A stretch of 64,000 bases of DNA from a virus (IMGVR_UViG_3300028394_000001:1-64000); one strand, 5' to 3'. Shown: positions 1-10,580, numbered from the stretch's first letter. Translations and numbers: made by a program. The notes: a model not told the origin generated them from the sequence alone.

Positions 1-1010
1 CAGTTTCAATCAGTTCTTATGCTAATGGTGCTTTTGATATAGCTAATTCAGCTAGTTCATATGCTAATGGTGCATTCACTATAGCTAATACAGCCAGTTC
101 TAATACAGTTTCAATCAGTTCCTATGCTAATGGTGCTTTTGCTGCTGCTAATACAAGTTCTGGTGGTGCAGGGTCTGCCAGTTCTTATGCTAATTCTGCT
201 TTTGCTGTAGCTAATACAGCCAGTTCTAATACAGTTTCAATCAGTTCTTATGCTAATGGTGCTTTTGGTATAGCTAATTCAGCTAGTTCTTATGCCAATG
301 GCGCATTCGCTGTAGCTAATACAGCCAGTTCTAATACAGTTTCAATCAGTTCTTATGCTAATGGTGCTTTTGATATAGCTAATTCAGCTAGTTCATATGC
401 TAATGGTGCATTCACTATAGCTAATACAGCCAGTTCTAATACAGTTTCAATCAGTTCCTATGCCAACTCTGCTTTTGGCATTTCTAACTCAGCCAGTTCT
501 TATGCTAATGGTGCTTTTGGCATTGCTAACTCAGCCAGTTCTTATGCTAATGGTGCATTCGCTGTAGCTAATACAGCCAGTTCCAATACAGTTTCAATTA
601 GTTCCTATGCCAACTCTGCATTCGATGTAGCTAATACAGCCAGTTCCAATACAGTTTCAATCAGTTCTTATGCTAATTCTGCTTTTGCTGTAGCTAATAC
701 AGCCAGTTCCAATACAGTTTCAATCAGTTCTTATGCTAATTCTGCTTTTGCTGCTGCTAATACTGGTTCTGCTGTAACAGCAGCCGGTTCCTATGCCAAC
801 TCTGCATTCACACAAGCTAATACAGCAATACCAGCAGGTTCTTATGCTAATGGTGCTTTTGCTGGTGCTAATACAGCCAGTTCATATGCTAATAGTGCTT
901 TTGCGGCCGCTAATACTGGTTCAGGTGGTGCATCAGGTTTTTATGCTAACAGTGCTTACCTACAAGCAAATGCCGCGTTTGCTGCAGCTAATACTGCTTC
1001 TGGTGGTAGT
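1..1010 (+). repeat. tandem in-frame coding repeats (YANGAF type)
   Basis: Roughly 15-20 imperfect copies of a unit with core tcttatgctaatggtgc, about 45-100 bases apart, encode SSYANGAF and SSYANSAF blocks. Spacing stays a multiple of three, and substitutions are mostly conservative (ANG/ANS). The array is therefore a protein repeat, not a regulatory or CRISPR repeat. Long near-identical stretches suggest recent unequal recombination. Confidence 0.85.
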
Positions 1011-1376
1011 ACATCTATTCCTTTGGTTCTCAATGATATTTCGTCACAATTTGATGGCATAAAACAGGTGTTTAGTTTAAAGGTTGACCAAGCAAATGTA
1101 AGCAATACATCTATAACACAATCAAAAAATTTAGAAGTTATAGTAAACGGCCGAAGACTTGCGCCATATATTCAAGAACTCCGTTATCCTTGGTTAACCC
1201 CATACGATTCTTATAAAGGTTTTCGTGTAGTTGCAACCTCCAATTCGGCTGATTTAATACTATATAATACAGCAGACTCAGGAGACCAAGCTATTTTAAC
1301 TATCATAAATACTATATCAACAGTCCAAACAAGGAAATATCCATTTTCCGTGGCCACAATAGCTCTAGGAGATTAA
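1..1376 (+). CDS. C-terminal part of repeat-rich tail-fibre/virion protein
   Basis: The gene enters from the left edge; the frame is open from base 3 to the stop at 1376 and no start is visible. About 335 residues are degenerate repeats built on SSYANGAFxxANTA, with a longer variant carrying SSNTVSI. A non-repetitive tail of about 115 residues follows (from about base 1010). The Y-A-N-(G/S)-A-F repeat is typical of elongated phage fibre or whisker-like proteins, and a short version recurs in the gene at 4281. It lies upstream of other virion genes with a 6-bp gap to the next start. The function is inferred from composition and position; the exact virion location is unknown. Confidence 0.75.
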   Translation, partial: VSISSYANGAFDIANSASSYANGAFTIANTASSNTVSISSYANGAFAAANTSSGGAGSASSYANSAFAVANTASSNTVSISSYANGAFGIANSASSYANGAFAVANTASSNTVSISSYANGAFDIANSASSYANGAFTIANTASSNTVSISSYANSAFGISNSASSYANGAFGIANSASSYANGAFAVANTASSNTVSISSYANSAFDVANTASSNTVSISSYANSAFAVANTASSNTVSISSYANSAFAAANTGSAVTAAGSYANSAFTQANTAIPAGSYANGAFAGANTASSYANSAFAAANTGSGGASGFYANSAYLQANAAFAAANTASGGSTSIPLVLNDISSQFDGIKQVFSLKVDQANVSNTSITQSKNLEVIVNGRRLAPYIQELRYPWLTPYDSYKGFRVVATSNSADLILYNTADSGDQAILTIINTISTVQTRKYPFSVATIALGD

Positions 1377-1382
1377 TTCAAA

Positions 1383-4262
1383 ATGTCAAAACATGTAATA
1401 TTAGAAGCGTATTCTTTTAACAAAGATACAAAAACAATTACTATAACTGGTAAAAATATCCGTAGGGAACAACTATTGTTGATTACAAATACCACAACAG
1501 GTACAGTGATATATAATTTTTCTGATCCATCGTTGCAAGCCACAAGTTACACCAACTCTGTCGATACAACAGGTCTAGAAACAACTACAATTATTCTCAA
1601 TTATAATACAGCGGCGATGGCCAATTCTGATAAGTTAGCAATTCTAACAGAAGAAACTTATCAAGAAATGACTCCTTCGGAAACAATGCGTGATCCAGTG
1701 GATAAAATGCGTGTTAGTACTCCTCAAGCATTGATTGACACCGACTTCGAATACGGTATGCAACCCACAAAATGGGAAAGTTTGACTTTGACCAATAATA
1801 GACCTTGTGCTTTCTATGATTTTACTCAAGGTATTACCTCGGTTGCAAGTAATGCATCATTCGTCGGTGGTGGTGGAACAGCATCTAGTGGTAGTTACAC
1901 GATTACCGGCATGACTGCTGCTTCTAAAGTGGTTACAGTTACAATTGCTAATACCACAGGTCTTACTGTAGGTACTCCAATTTTCGTTCAAGGTACATTA
2001 GATGATGCCAATGTGAGCGGATGGTGGTTAATTGAAGGTGTTACTGGGTCCACTAGTTTTACTTTTAGTGTAACCAATACTCCAGCTGCATCATTATTCG
2101 ATACCAACAAAACTACTTTTTTTGTGGGTTATTTCTATACTGGGGCTGCTATTCCAGTCAGTGCATCTTCGAGTGCTGCATTTGTTAATACTGGTACCAC
2201 AGTAACCGGAACAACTACTAATGACCACGGTCTTCGTGTAGGTGATGCAATTTATGTTATTGGTACGACCGCCACTTCCAATCCTCCTAACGGAAGTTGG
2301 GTAGTTGCAACAACTCCAACAAACACAACATTCACCTTTATAGTAAATAATGCACCTACAGGTTCTAATATCACAGGTGCGGGTGGTGCCAATGCTACAC
2401 TATATGCACGTCCATTAGGATATATTGCACACAGACCTTTCGACGGTGGCGTGGGTTTTGGTAATTTACTTCCTTATCATGGTTATCAAGTTATTCGTCA
2501 AACAAGACGCCAGTTCCGTTATCAAAGTGGTAAAGGTATACAGTTCTCTACCGGTACTGTTTTAAAACCACAATTAAATGCAGACAATTTAACTAGTAGT
2601 GGTGCTACAGTAACAGTGACCACAAAATATCCACACGGTCTATTTGCTGGAGCTAATGTCCAGGTCAGTGGTTGTACTCAAACAGCTTATAATGGTACAT
2701 TTGCGGTGGCCTCAACGCCAACTCCAATAACATTTACCTATACAGCATTAAGCACACCAAGTGCAACACCTGCAACAGGAACTCCAATTGTTAGTCCAAG
2801 TAGTTGGTACGGTGCTAGTAACCGTGTTGGTATGTTTGATTCTCAAAACGGATTTTATTTTGAATTTGATGGCCAGACAATTTATACTGTTCGTCGTTCT
2901 AGCACTTTTCAAATTAGCGGTGTAGCAGCAACCACCAACGGAAGTCAAAGTGTTGTTGGTACAAATACCAAATTTAGTAGTCAATTAACACCTGGTGATT
3001 TTATTGTTATTCGTGGACAAAGTTATTTAGTTCAACAAATTACCACTGATACACAGATGTATATCTACCCCGAATATCGCGGTGTAACTTCTAGTAATTC
3101 TCAAATTAGTAAAACGATTAACACACGTTATGCTCAAAGTAGTTGGAATATTGACAAGATGGATGGAACTGGTGCAAGTTTAATGACATTAGACCTATCT
3201 AAAATGCAAATGTTATACATCGACTATAGTTGGTATGGTGCAGGTGCTATACGTTTTGGATTTAAAAATAATCGTGGTGAAGTTGTATACTGCCACAGAA
3301 TTTCAAACAACAATTTAAATAATGAAGCATATATGCGTAGTGGTAATTTGGTAGCTAGATATGAAGTCAATCATCTACCTAACTATACATATTTAACCTC
3401 AACCCTATCAAGCGCAGCTACAACTGGTGCTACAATTTCTGTTAATGATACTACAGGTTGGCCAACCAGTGGAACAGTTGTGTTGACTAGTGCTGCAGCA
3501 ACTGGTGCAATAATCGAATATATTACATATAGTGCTAAAACTACAAATACTTTAACAATCAGTGCTCGTGGTGCAACTGGCGGCAGTGGTGCAACTACAT
3601 TCACATACTCAGCAACAGCTCCAATTAAGGCAGAACTCTATAGTCCACAAGCGGCTAGTCAGATAAGTCACTGGGGTTCTAGTGTTATCATGGACGGACG
3701 TTACGATGATGATAAAAGTTTGGTGTTTAACGTGGGTAGTAATTCTGCGTTATCCAATTTGGCGCAAGGTACTCGTCAACCTCTTTTGAGTTTGCGTATT
3801 GCTCCTAGTGTTGATAATGGTTTAACCGGTTTACTTGGCGTAAAAGAAATTATCAACCGTATGCAACTAACCCTGCGTCAGATGGACGTTTTTGCCGTCG
3901 GTACCGCTTTTCGTATTGAAGTGTTTTTAAATTCGCGCCTAAGTGGTGGTACTTGGGCACCCATAGGTGGTTCAAGTTTAGCTCAATATATTTTTCATAC
4001 TGGCGGCCAAACTATTACTGGTGGTGAAAACATTTTTGGATTCTTTACTTCTAGAGACGGTACAGTATCACAAGAATTAACACAAGTTAGAGACATTGGT
4101 AATAGTATTTTAGGTGGCGGCACATCAACATCCGCTAGTACGAATCCTGCAAATATTTACCCAGATGGTCCAGATATAATTACAGTTTGTTGTACAAATA
4201 TTACTTCAAATACTACAAACACAATTAATAGTCGTTTAAGTTGGACAGAAGCTCAAGCTTAA
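1383..4262 (+). CDS. Large virion structural protein with repeated small beta domains
   Basis: The 959-aa protein has no signal peptide or catalytic motif that I recognise. It contains at least three copies of a module of about 45 residues, of the form T-V-x(4-10)-H/T-GL-x-x-G-x-x-(V/I)-x-V-x-G, near residues 180-225, 275-330 and 405-450. These look like small beta-sandwich repeats. A further part (residues about 520-580) resembles a beta-strand platform (GDFIVIRGQSYLV). It lies between two genes with YANSAF repeats and just before the adhesin gene, so a baseplate or fibre-associated role is likely. Start chosen at ATG 1383, the first codon after the upstream stop. The family is not identified with certainty. 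Confidence 0.7.
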   Translation: MSKHVILEAYSFNKDTKTITITGKNIRREQLLLITNTTTGTVIYNFSDPSLQATSYTNSVDTTGLETTTIILNYNTAAMANSDKLAILTEETYQEMTPSETMRDPVDKMRVSTPQALIDTDFEYGMQPTKWESLTLTNNRPCAFYDFTQGITSVASNASFVGGGGTASSGSYTITGMTAASKVVTVTIANTTGLTVGTPIFVQGTLDDANVSGWWLIEGVTGSTSFTFSVTNTPAASLFDTNKTTFFVGYFYTGAAIPVSASSSAAFVNTGTTVTGTTTNDHGLRVGDAIYVIGTTATSNPPNGSWVVATTPTNTTFTFIVNNAPTGSNITGAGGANATLYARPLGYIAHRPFDGGVGFGNLLPYHGYQVIRQTRRQFRYQSGKGIQFSTGTVLKPQLNADNLTSSGATVTVTTKYPHGLFAGANVQVSGCTQTAYNGTFAVASTPTPITFTYTALSTPSATPATGTPIVSPSSWYGASNRVGMFDSQNGFYFEFDGQTIYTVRRSSTFQISGVAATTNGSQSVVGTNTKFSSQLTPGDFIVIRGQSYLVQQITTDTQMYIYPEYRGVTSSNSQISKTINTRYAQSSWNIDKMDGTGASLMTLDLSKMQMLYIDYSWYGAGAIRFGFKNNRGEVVYCHRISNNNLNNEAYMRSGNLVARYEVNHLPNYTYLTSTLSSAATTGATISVNDTTGWPTSGTVVLTSAAATGAIIEYITYSAKTTNTLTISARGATGGSGATTFTYSATAPIKAELYSPQAASQISHWGSSVIMDGRYDDDKSLVFNVGSNSALSNLAQGTRQPLLSLRIAPSVDNGLTGLLGVKEIINRMQLTLRQMDVFAVGTAFRIEVFLNSRLSGGTWAPIGGSSLAQYIFHTGGQTITGGENIFGFFTSRDGTVSQELTQVRDIGNSILGGGTSTSASTNPANIYPDGPDIITVCCTNITSNTTNTINSRLSWTEAQA

Positions 4263-4280
4263 TTAATATTAGGAATTTAA

Positions 4281-4931
4281 ATGTCATCTAGAGACTATAT
4301 AAAACACCTAGTCGCTAACACATCTTCATTACCGGGAGGAAAAAATCTTGGCGATGAAGTTTTTGATCCGGCTTTAAATAAGTTATACAAAAATATAGCG
4401 GTTAACGGTACGACCGTTACTCCTGTAGAGCTTGTTACTACAATTTCAAATAATGTTGCTAACTCAGCCAGTTTCTATGCAAATGGTGCATTTGGTGCTG
4501 CTAATTCTTCTGGTTCTTATGCTAACTCAGCATTTGCTATTGCTAACACAGCAACACCAGCTGGATCATATGCTAACTCAGCATTTGCTAAAGCTAATTC
4601 AAGAGTAACATTAATAACTGATGGAACTACATTGCCTATCAATACAGATACTACAGATATAGCTTATCAAATAAATACACAAGCAGCTGGAACACTTACA
4701 ATAAGTGTTTCTGGAACTCCCGTAAATGGCCAAAAACTCATAATTAGGATTAAATCGACAAATGCACAAACATTTGCTTTTTCTAGTTCCTGGGCAGCTG
4801 GTTCCACAGATTTGACATTACCAACTGTATCATCAGGACTAGCAGGAGTAGCCAAAACGGACTACATGGGATTTATATATAACACGACAGAAACAAAATG
4901 GCATATAATAGCTAAGAATTTTGGTTTCTAA
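4281..4931 (+). CDS. Short fibre-like protein with YANSAF repeats
   Basis: The 216-aa protein has an N-terminal head (residues 1-50), three YAN(G/S)AF repeats (about 60-110) and a C-terminal beta-rich domain (about 115-216). The repeats match those of the partial gene at the left edge, so the two are probably paralogous or form one fibre system. The C-terminal domain, with phrases such as KLIIRIKSTNAQTFAFSS, looks like a compact beta-sandwich common at the tips of phage fibres. AGGAA lies upstream of the ATG. Role in host attachment is inferred. Confidence 0.6.
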   Translation: MSSRDYIKHLVANTSSLPGGKNLGDEVFDPALNKLYKNIAVNGTTVTPVELVTTISNNVANSASFYANGAFGAANSSGSYANSAFAIANTATPAGSYANSAFAKANSRVTLITDGTTLPINTDTTDIAYQINTQAAGTLTISVSGTPVNGQKLIIRIKSTNAQTFAFSSSWAAGSTDLTLPTVSSGLAGVAKTDYMGFIYNTTETKWHIIAKNFGF

Positions 4932-4952
4932 TCATTAGTTAAGGAAAATAAA

Positions 4953-5159
4953 ATGGAAGATATTATAAATCAAATTGATGGAAAAGTTCAAGTAATCTTT
5001 GAAAAGTCTGATGGAGATAGGACGTACAGAGATGCTCTATGGTTCTCTCAAGAAGAATATGATGCATTGACACCTGAACAAATTTCGACAATGCAACAAG
5101 AAAGATTTGATAATTGGTTGGCTATCATTAATGCATTACCAACTGAACCTACCGAGTAA
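4953..5159 (+). CDS. Small acidic protein, possible fibre-assembly or hypothetical
   Basis: A 68-aa acidic protein with no recognised domain. AAGGAAA precedes its ATG by 7 bases. It sits between two fibre-type genes with gaps of 21 and 6 bases, so it is co-transcribed with them. The predicted structure is mostly helical (EEYDALTPEQISTMQQERFDN region). Small helical proteins next to phage fibre genes are sometimes fibre chaperones, but nothing here proves that. Confidence 0.55.
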   Translation: MEDIINQIDGKVQVIFEKSDGDRTYRDALWFSQEEYDALTPEQISTMQQERFDNWLAIINALPTEPTE

Positions 5160-5165
5160 TAACTA

Positions 5166-8100
5166 ATGGCCAGCAGATTTTGGGTAGGTGGCACAGGAAC
5201 TTGGGATTCTACTACAACAACCAACTGGGCTGCTTTATCTGGTGGCACCGGCGGGCAGACAGCTCCCACTAATGCAGACACTGTTACTTTTGATTCGCTT
5301 TCAGGTACTGGTACAGTTACGGTCGCAGCATCTGCTGTTTCATTAAACACTACACACAATGCCGCAAATATTAATTTATCGTTGTCCGGTAGCCCTACAT
5401 TGTGTACTGTTGCCGGTACCTTCACCCTTACATTAGGTACAATCACCCTAAACAATAATAATTTAACTACCGGTAAATTCAGTTCCACAGGTACCGGCGT
5501 TCGTTCAATTGCATTTGGGACATCAGGTTCTATAACAGTTAATGCTGCAGGTGGAACTCTTTGGACAACACAAGTAACAACAAACATGACAAACACTGGT
5601 ACACCAGTTGTTAATGTTTCTTATGCCGGTGCTCTAGCTACAACTGTGTTGGCTGGAACTTTTTCTGAAGCAAATTCAATAAGTTATAATTTTACAGCAG
5701 GAACATATGCATTAACATTCTTGAATGGTTCTGGTTATACAGCAAAGAGTGTTGATTTTACCGGATGGACAGGTTCATGGCAGTCAATCTCAACAGTTAC
5801 ATTTTATGGAGGTTTTAAACTTGTAGGTGGATCATTCACAAACAGTTCATTAGGATGGACATTTGGTGCAACAAGTGGAACCTATACGATTGATACAAAT
5901 CAAGGTGTACCTAAATTAATTTTTAATGGTGCCGGTGGAACTTGGAATTTAGCTAGAGGTATTGGTAGTACAAATTCTGCAATACAAGTGTTAGCTGGGA
6001 CATTTAATACAAATAATTTTGCATTGTCCATTCTTCAATTAGATAGTGCTACCAATACAAGCGTTAGAGCTATTAATTTAGGCAGTTCAAATGTAAGTTT
6101 ATCTAGTACAACTTTACCAGTGACATTAGATTCAACCAATTTAACATTTACTCATACCGGTGGTACTATTACTTGTACCTCAGCAATTACTGGCTCGACA
6201 TTTGCTGGCGGAGGAGTAACTTTTTATAATGTAACTATTACTGAGCTTAGCCCAACTATAACAGGTACGAATACTTTTAATAATTTAACATTCACCGCAG
6301 CAAGCGCCGGCTTACAATATTATATTTCGTTTAGTAATAATCAAACAATAAATGGAACTTTAACGGCGGCGGGATTCTCGGCCACTAATCGTAGAAATTT
6401 TAGAGCTACTAACGTCGGAACACAAGTAACTATAACAGCAGCAGCAGTGTCATTAAGTAATCTTAATTTTAAGGATATTAATGCTGGTGGAAGTACTTGG
6501 TCAGGAACATCATTAGGTAATCTAGGCAATAATAATAATATAACATTTCCGGCCGCAAAAACAGTTTATTTAAGTTCAACTGTCAATGGTGCTGCTGGAC
6601 TTAATTGGACTGACAATATTTGGGCAACATCTCAAGCAGGTACACCTAGTGCTGCCAATTTTCCATTACCGCAAGATACAGCTTTTATAACTAATTCTGG
6701 TTGGAATAGTAGTCTTTCTGCAAACACTCTGCAAACGTCTTCTTACGATACACTTTGCAATTTAGATTTGTCAGGTAGAACACTTGCAATGATATTTCTT
6801 ATAAACTCTGTTAATGCGGCTGGAAGTATTACATTTGGTTCAGGCCAGACTTTTCCAGGATCAGGAACAATAACATTACTTGGAAATTCACAAACACTTA
6901 ATTTTGCAGGCAAGACTCTTCCAAACTCTTTAACTATGGATACCGGAACAGGAACGGTAACATTAGCTGCAGCTACAACACTCAATCAAACATCTTTTTC
7001 TCATTCTAGTGGCACTTTAAATTTAAATGGTTTCACTTTAACTGTAGGATCATATGTATCAGGTACGACAAGAAGTAGACAGGTTCAATTTGGTACTAAT
7101 AACATCGTGATGAGCGGCTCAGGTTTTTTAAATGTACTTGATGCTACAAACTGGAGTTTTACGGGAACTGGTGGTTTTACAAGCACACAATTTAGCTCAG
7201 CACAATCAATCACTTTTGGTTCTACAGCTGGCGGTACATCTTCAAATGCACCTAATTTTTCGTTATTACCTGCTGCGTCGATGACCACATCCCTGACTAT
7301 TACAACAGGTTCTTGGTTTAATAATTTAAGTTTTGGTTTAAATTATAATGGAAGTACGAACGCAACTACAGTAAATGTTGCTGGTGATTTAACTTTAACT
7401 GGTGGAACACACACTAATGTAACTGTAAATATGCAAGATACTGGTGCAATTATTGCATCTTCAAAAATATTAGCTAATGTATTTGTTTTGGGTGGAACAA
7501 CGACAATAAGTGGTACAGCAAACACCGCAGATCCTTCAGGTGTTTTTACAGTCAATGGTGGCACGTTTACACACCCTGCAGGCGCGACACTTAATGCAAA
7601 CACAATTGCATTAACCTCAGGTACAGTAAATTTTAATGGTGGTACAGTACCCAAAACAAATACATTTAACCACACTTCCGGTACAGTCAATGTAACAGTG
7701 AACACATCCTTGCGAACAACGCCGCCAGCAACATCTGGTACTTACACATTTACAGCCGGTACAATATCCATTTCTGACGGTGTTACATTCGAGGTAGGGC
7801 AATTCAGTTCAAATAATACCAATACTCGTTCAATTGCATTTGGTGTTACCACTGCTGGATTTTTATACCTGGGCCAGCAAGGCAATGGTCAAACTGTTTT
7901 AGATATGGCTACCGCAACTGGATTTACTTGGACAGGTCCAGGTGCATTTACGACAACCAATTTATACACTAGAACAATAGCTTTTGGTAGTACAGCAGGT
8001 GGATCAGTTGCAAATGCGCCTAATTTTACTTTTCTTTCTACTCTTTCTTCTGTTACAACCATTGTAAGCGGCAGTTGGTTTAATATACTTGATTATGGTC

Positions 8101-10535
8101 TTAGTACTTTTAACAACCCAAGCACAACTGTTATAAATGTAAGGTCTGTCATTTTTAACCGCGGCAATTTTGGCGGTTACGGAGGATGTCAATTTTTTAT
8201 GCAGGCTACTGGTGTCATTGACGGTGGTGCATCAGCGTTTCCAACAACAGCGGGCCCCACCGGAACGGGTTCAGTAACTTGTGTTGCAGGAACAACTACA
8301 CTAATTACTAGACTAACATCACCTATACTTACTGTAAATGGTGGAACATTCATACAACCCTCAGGCGCGTCACTCAACGTAGCCACAATTACAGTAACTA
8401 CAGGTACATTGAATCTGGCTGGTGGTGCTGGCACGATGGCGGCTGTGACGACCTTTAATCATACTTCCGGCACAGTCAATGTAACAAATACCGTGGCCAC
8501 GGCAGCGGCTCCATATACATTTACAGCCGGTACATTATCTATTTCTGACGGTGTTACATTCACAGTTGGTAGATTTATTTCAAATAATACCAATACTCGT
8601 TCAATTGCATTTGGTGTTACCACTGCTGGATATATTGATCTAAGTCCTGGAGTTAGTGGAGTGACTAGATTAGATATGGCCGATGTGACTGGTTTTACCT
8701 ACACTGGTTCCGGTGGTTTTACCAGTTCTATGGGGGCCACAGCAACATTTACTTTTGGTACAACAAGTGGTTCTATTACAAATTCAGTAAGAATGTATAT
8801 TAACGGAGGCACCGCGGTCCCAAGTTTCAGTACGGGCAGTTGGTTTAGGTTATTAGATTTCACTGGCAACTCATCAACTCCAGCAGCAACAGTATTGAAT
8901 TTAACTGCATTAACACTTACAGTAGGCGATTATACTGCTTTAGGTGCAACAATGGTTGACACAGGTACCATCACAACCAATAGTAAAACTATTGCAGCAT
9001 TCACCGTTAATCATTCAGGCACTACCACATTGGCTGGTTCATTGGGTGTGACCACATACACGCAAACATCAGGAACTATGAATTTTGCCACATTCAATTT
9101 AAGTTGTTCAGGTGCAGTAAATTATACAGGTGGTACATTAAATAATTTTGGGATTATTGCATGTACAACATTCACAATCAATGGTCCTGCATTTACGTTC
9201 TCTAGTGGTACAATTTCTCCAACAATTGGTTTTTTTCTGACATCAGGTTCATTCACATATGGTGGTACTGCTACATTGAGTCCCGCTCTTGGATTTACTA
9301 CATTTAATCATACTGCTGGTACTGTTACTTTTAATAAAAATTGGAGCATGACCTTTATCGCGGGCGCTGGGACTTACACGCTTACTAGTGGATCATTAAT
9401 ACTGGCTGATGGAGTTACACTGACTGTTGGTGCATTTAGTTCTTCTGGTACAGGTACACGTTCTATTGCATTTGGTAACACAACTGCGGGTAACATCAGG
9501 TTAAGCCATGAAACTGCTGGAACTACAGTATTGAATATGAGTGACATTACTGGATTTACATTTAGCGGTCTTGGAGGATTTACTGTTACTACAATGCCCA
9601 ATACAAGAACATTCACTTGTGGTACCGGTGGGGGAAGTCTGAGTAATGCACCAAATTTAACATTTGGTTCAGGTTCTAGTACTGCAACAATAACGAGTGG
9701 TAGTTTCTTTAAAAATTTAGATTTTGGAACAACATCATTTACTCTCCCAACATCGACCATATACTTATACGGTAATTTGACATTATCAAGTACTGGCACA
9801 TACACCGGATTGACCGCAAGAGCGTCTGGTATCAGCCATACAATTACCAGCAACGGCAAAACAATAACAGAATTAGGTGTTAATATCACAGGTACTGCAA
9901 CCTTGGCTGACGCACTGAGTGCAACCACACTCAGATTAAACGGCGGTATACTGAGTTGTTCAACATTCTCTGTGACAAGCAGTACATTCGTTAGTACCTT
10001 ATCCAACACCAGGTCCATGACCGGATCCGGCACATACACTATAACTGGATCAGGTGCTACAGCATTCTCAAATGCATTAACCGGTTTAACAATAAGCGGA
10101 TTGACTATCAGCATGACTTCCGCCTCAGCAAAAACATTTGCCGGTGGCGGCGGTACTTATCCAGTGTTAAATCAAGGCGGTGCTGGTGCATTGGAAATAT
10201 CGGGCGATAATTCATTTAGTGACCTAACATCAACCACATTACCCAGCACAATTAGTTTTTGGTCATTGTCCACGCAGACATTTGCCGCATTTACTCTTTC
10301 AGGCACATCTGGCAATTTAGTCACAATCAACAGCACTGTTGCAGGAATCCAAGCCACATTGAGTAAAGCATCAGGCACGGTGAGTGTTGGATTTTTAAGC
10401 ATACGAGATTCCAATGCCACAGGTGGCGCAGCATGGTATGCAGGCACAACATCAACCAATGTGAGCAACAATACAGGTTGGATATTTACTGCGCCGGGCA
10501 GCGCGTATAAAGGAAACTTTTTTGCTTTCTTTTAA
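5166..10535 (+). CDS. Giant beta-rich repeat adhesin / tail fibre
   Basis: The 1789-aa protein is dominated by G, S, T, N and hydrophobic beta residues with almost no Lys or Glu. The N-terminus (SRFWVGGTGTWD, then a DTVTFD segment) is a type seen at the start of many phage adhesins. The middle is made of repeats such as NGGTFTxPxGAxLN, FNHTSGTVNV, SISDGVTFxVG and NTNTRSIAFG, consistent with stacked beta-solenoid turns. Two blocks about 770 bases apart share a 52-base identical stretch (7809-7860 and 8579-8630), which shows internal duplication. The C-terminus ends in a hydrophobic aromatic stretch (GNFFAFF). Receptor binding is inferred. Confidence 0.75.
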   Translation: MASRFWVGGTGTWDSTTTTNWAALSGGTGGQTAPTNADTVTFDSLSGTGTVTVAASAVSLNTTHNAANINLSLSGSPTLCTVAGTFTLTLGTITLNNNNLTTGKFSSTGTGVRSIAFGTSGSITVNAAGGTLWTTQVTTNMTNTGTPVVNVSYAGALATTVLAGTFSEANSISYNFTAGTYALTFLNGSGYTAKSVDFTGWTGSWQSISTVTFYGGFKLVGGSFTNSSLGWTFGATSGTYTIDTNQGVPKLIFNGAGGTWNLARGIGSTNSAIQVLAGTFNTNNFALSILQLDSATNTSVRAINLGSSNVSLSSTTLPVTLDSTNLTFTHTGGTITCTSAITGSTFAGGGVTFYNVTITELSPTITGTNTFNNLTFTAASAGLQYYISFSNNQTINGTLTAAGFSATNRRNFRATNVGTQVTITAAAVSLSNLNFKDINAGGSTWSGTSLGNLGNNNNITFPAAKTVYLSSTVNGAAGLNWTDNIWATSQAGTPSAANFPLPQDTAFITNSGWNSSLSANTLQTSSYDTLCNLDLSGRTLAMIFLINSVNAAGSITFGSGQTFPGSGTITLLGNSQTLNFAGKTLPNSLTMDTGTGTVTLAAATTLNQTSFSHSSGTLNLNGFTLTVGSYVSGTTRSRQVQFGTNNIVMSGSGFLNVLDATNWSFTGTGGFTSTQFSSAQSITFGSTAGGTSSNAPNFSLLPAASMTTSLTITTGSWFNNLSFGLNYNGSTNATTVNVAGDLTLTGGTHTNVTVNMQDTGAIIASSKILANVFVLGGTTTISGTANTADPSGVFTVNGGTFTHPAGATLNANTIALTSGTVNFNGGTVPKTNTFNHTSGTVNVTVNTSLRTTPPATSGTYTFTAGTISISDGVTFEVGQFSSNNTNTRSIAFGVTTAGFLYLGQQGNGQTVLDMATATGFTWTGPGAFTTTNLYTRTIAFGSTAGGSVANAPNFTFLSTLSSVTTIVSGSWFNILDYGLSTFNNPSTTVINVRSVIFNRGNFGGYGGCQFFMQATGVIDGGASAFPTTAGPTGTGSVTCVAGTTTLITRLTSPILTVNGGTFIQPSGASLNVATITVTTGTLNLAGGAGTMAAVTTFNHTSGTVNVTNTVATAAAPYTFTAGTLSISDGVTFTVGRFISNNTNTRSIAFGVTTAGYIDLSPGVSGVTRLDMADVTGFTYTGSGGFTSSMGATATFTFGTTSGSITNSVRMYINGGTAVPSFSTGSWFRLLDFTGNSSTPAATVLNLTALTLTVGDYTALGATMVDTGTITTNSKTIAAFTVNHSGTTTLAGSLGVTTYTQTSGTMNFATFNLSCSGAVNYTGGTLNNFGIIACTTFTINGPAFTFSSGTISPTIGFFLTSGSFTYGGTATLSPALGFTTFNHTAGTVTFNKNWSMTFIAGAGTYTLTSGSLILADGVTLTVGAFSSSGTGTRSIAFGNTTAGNIRLSHETAGTTVLNMSDITGFTFSGLGGFTVTTMPNTRTFTCGTGGGSLSNAPNLTFGSGSSTATITSGSFFKNLDFGTTSFTLPTSTIYLYGNLTLSSTGTYTGLTARASGISHTITSNGKTITELGVNITGTATLADALSATTLRLNGGILSCSTFSVTSSTFVSTLSNTRSMTGSGTYTITGSGATAFSNALTGLTISGLTISMTSASAKTFAGGGGTYPVLNQGGAGALEISGDNSFSDLTSTTLPSTISFWSLSTQTFAAFTLSGTSGNLVTINSTVAGIQATLSKASGTVSVGFLSIRDSNATGGAAWYAGTTSTNVSNNTGWIFTAPGSAYKGNFFAFF
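7809..8630 (+). repeat. internal direct duplication in adhesin gene
   Basis: Bases 7809-7860 and 8579-8630 are identical over 52 bases, and flanking blocks (about 7747-7790 and 8518-8562) match with few changes. The repeat unit is about 770 bases, or about 257 residues. Confidence 0.85.
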
Positions 10536-10552
10536 TGATACTTTTTATGTTA

Positions 10553-10560
10553 GATAAATA
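10553..10560 (+). promoter_or_regulatory. late promoter, gp13 operon
   Basis: GATAAATA matches the T4 late box TATAAATA at 7 of 8 positions, 20 bases before the gp13 start. It is at the junction between the fibre genes and the neck module. Confidence 0.5.
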
Positions 10561-10580
10561 AGACATAATAGGAGTTTTTC

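Noticed and set aside
1-1010. Possible CRISPR-like or satellite repeats
   Set aside because: The repeats are in one open frame, spaced in multiples of three and degenerate at codon level; they encode protein repeats and have no unique spacers.
5048-10471. Many long minus-strand ORFs opposite the adhesin (for example 9374-10114)
   Set aside because: They arise because the G/T/S-rich coding strand has few stop triplets on its complement. They lack RBSs and have implausible V/P/L-rich composition.
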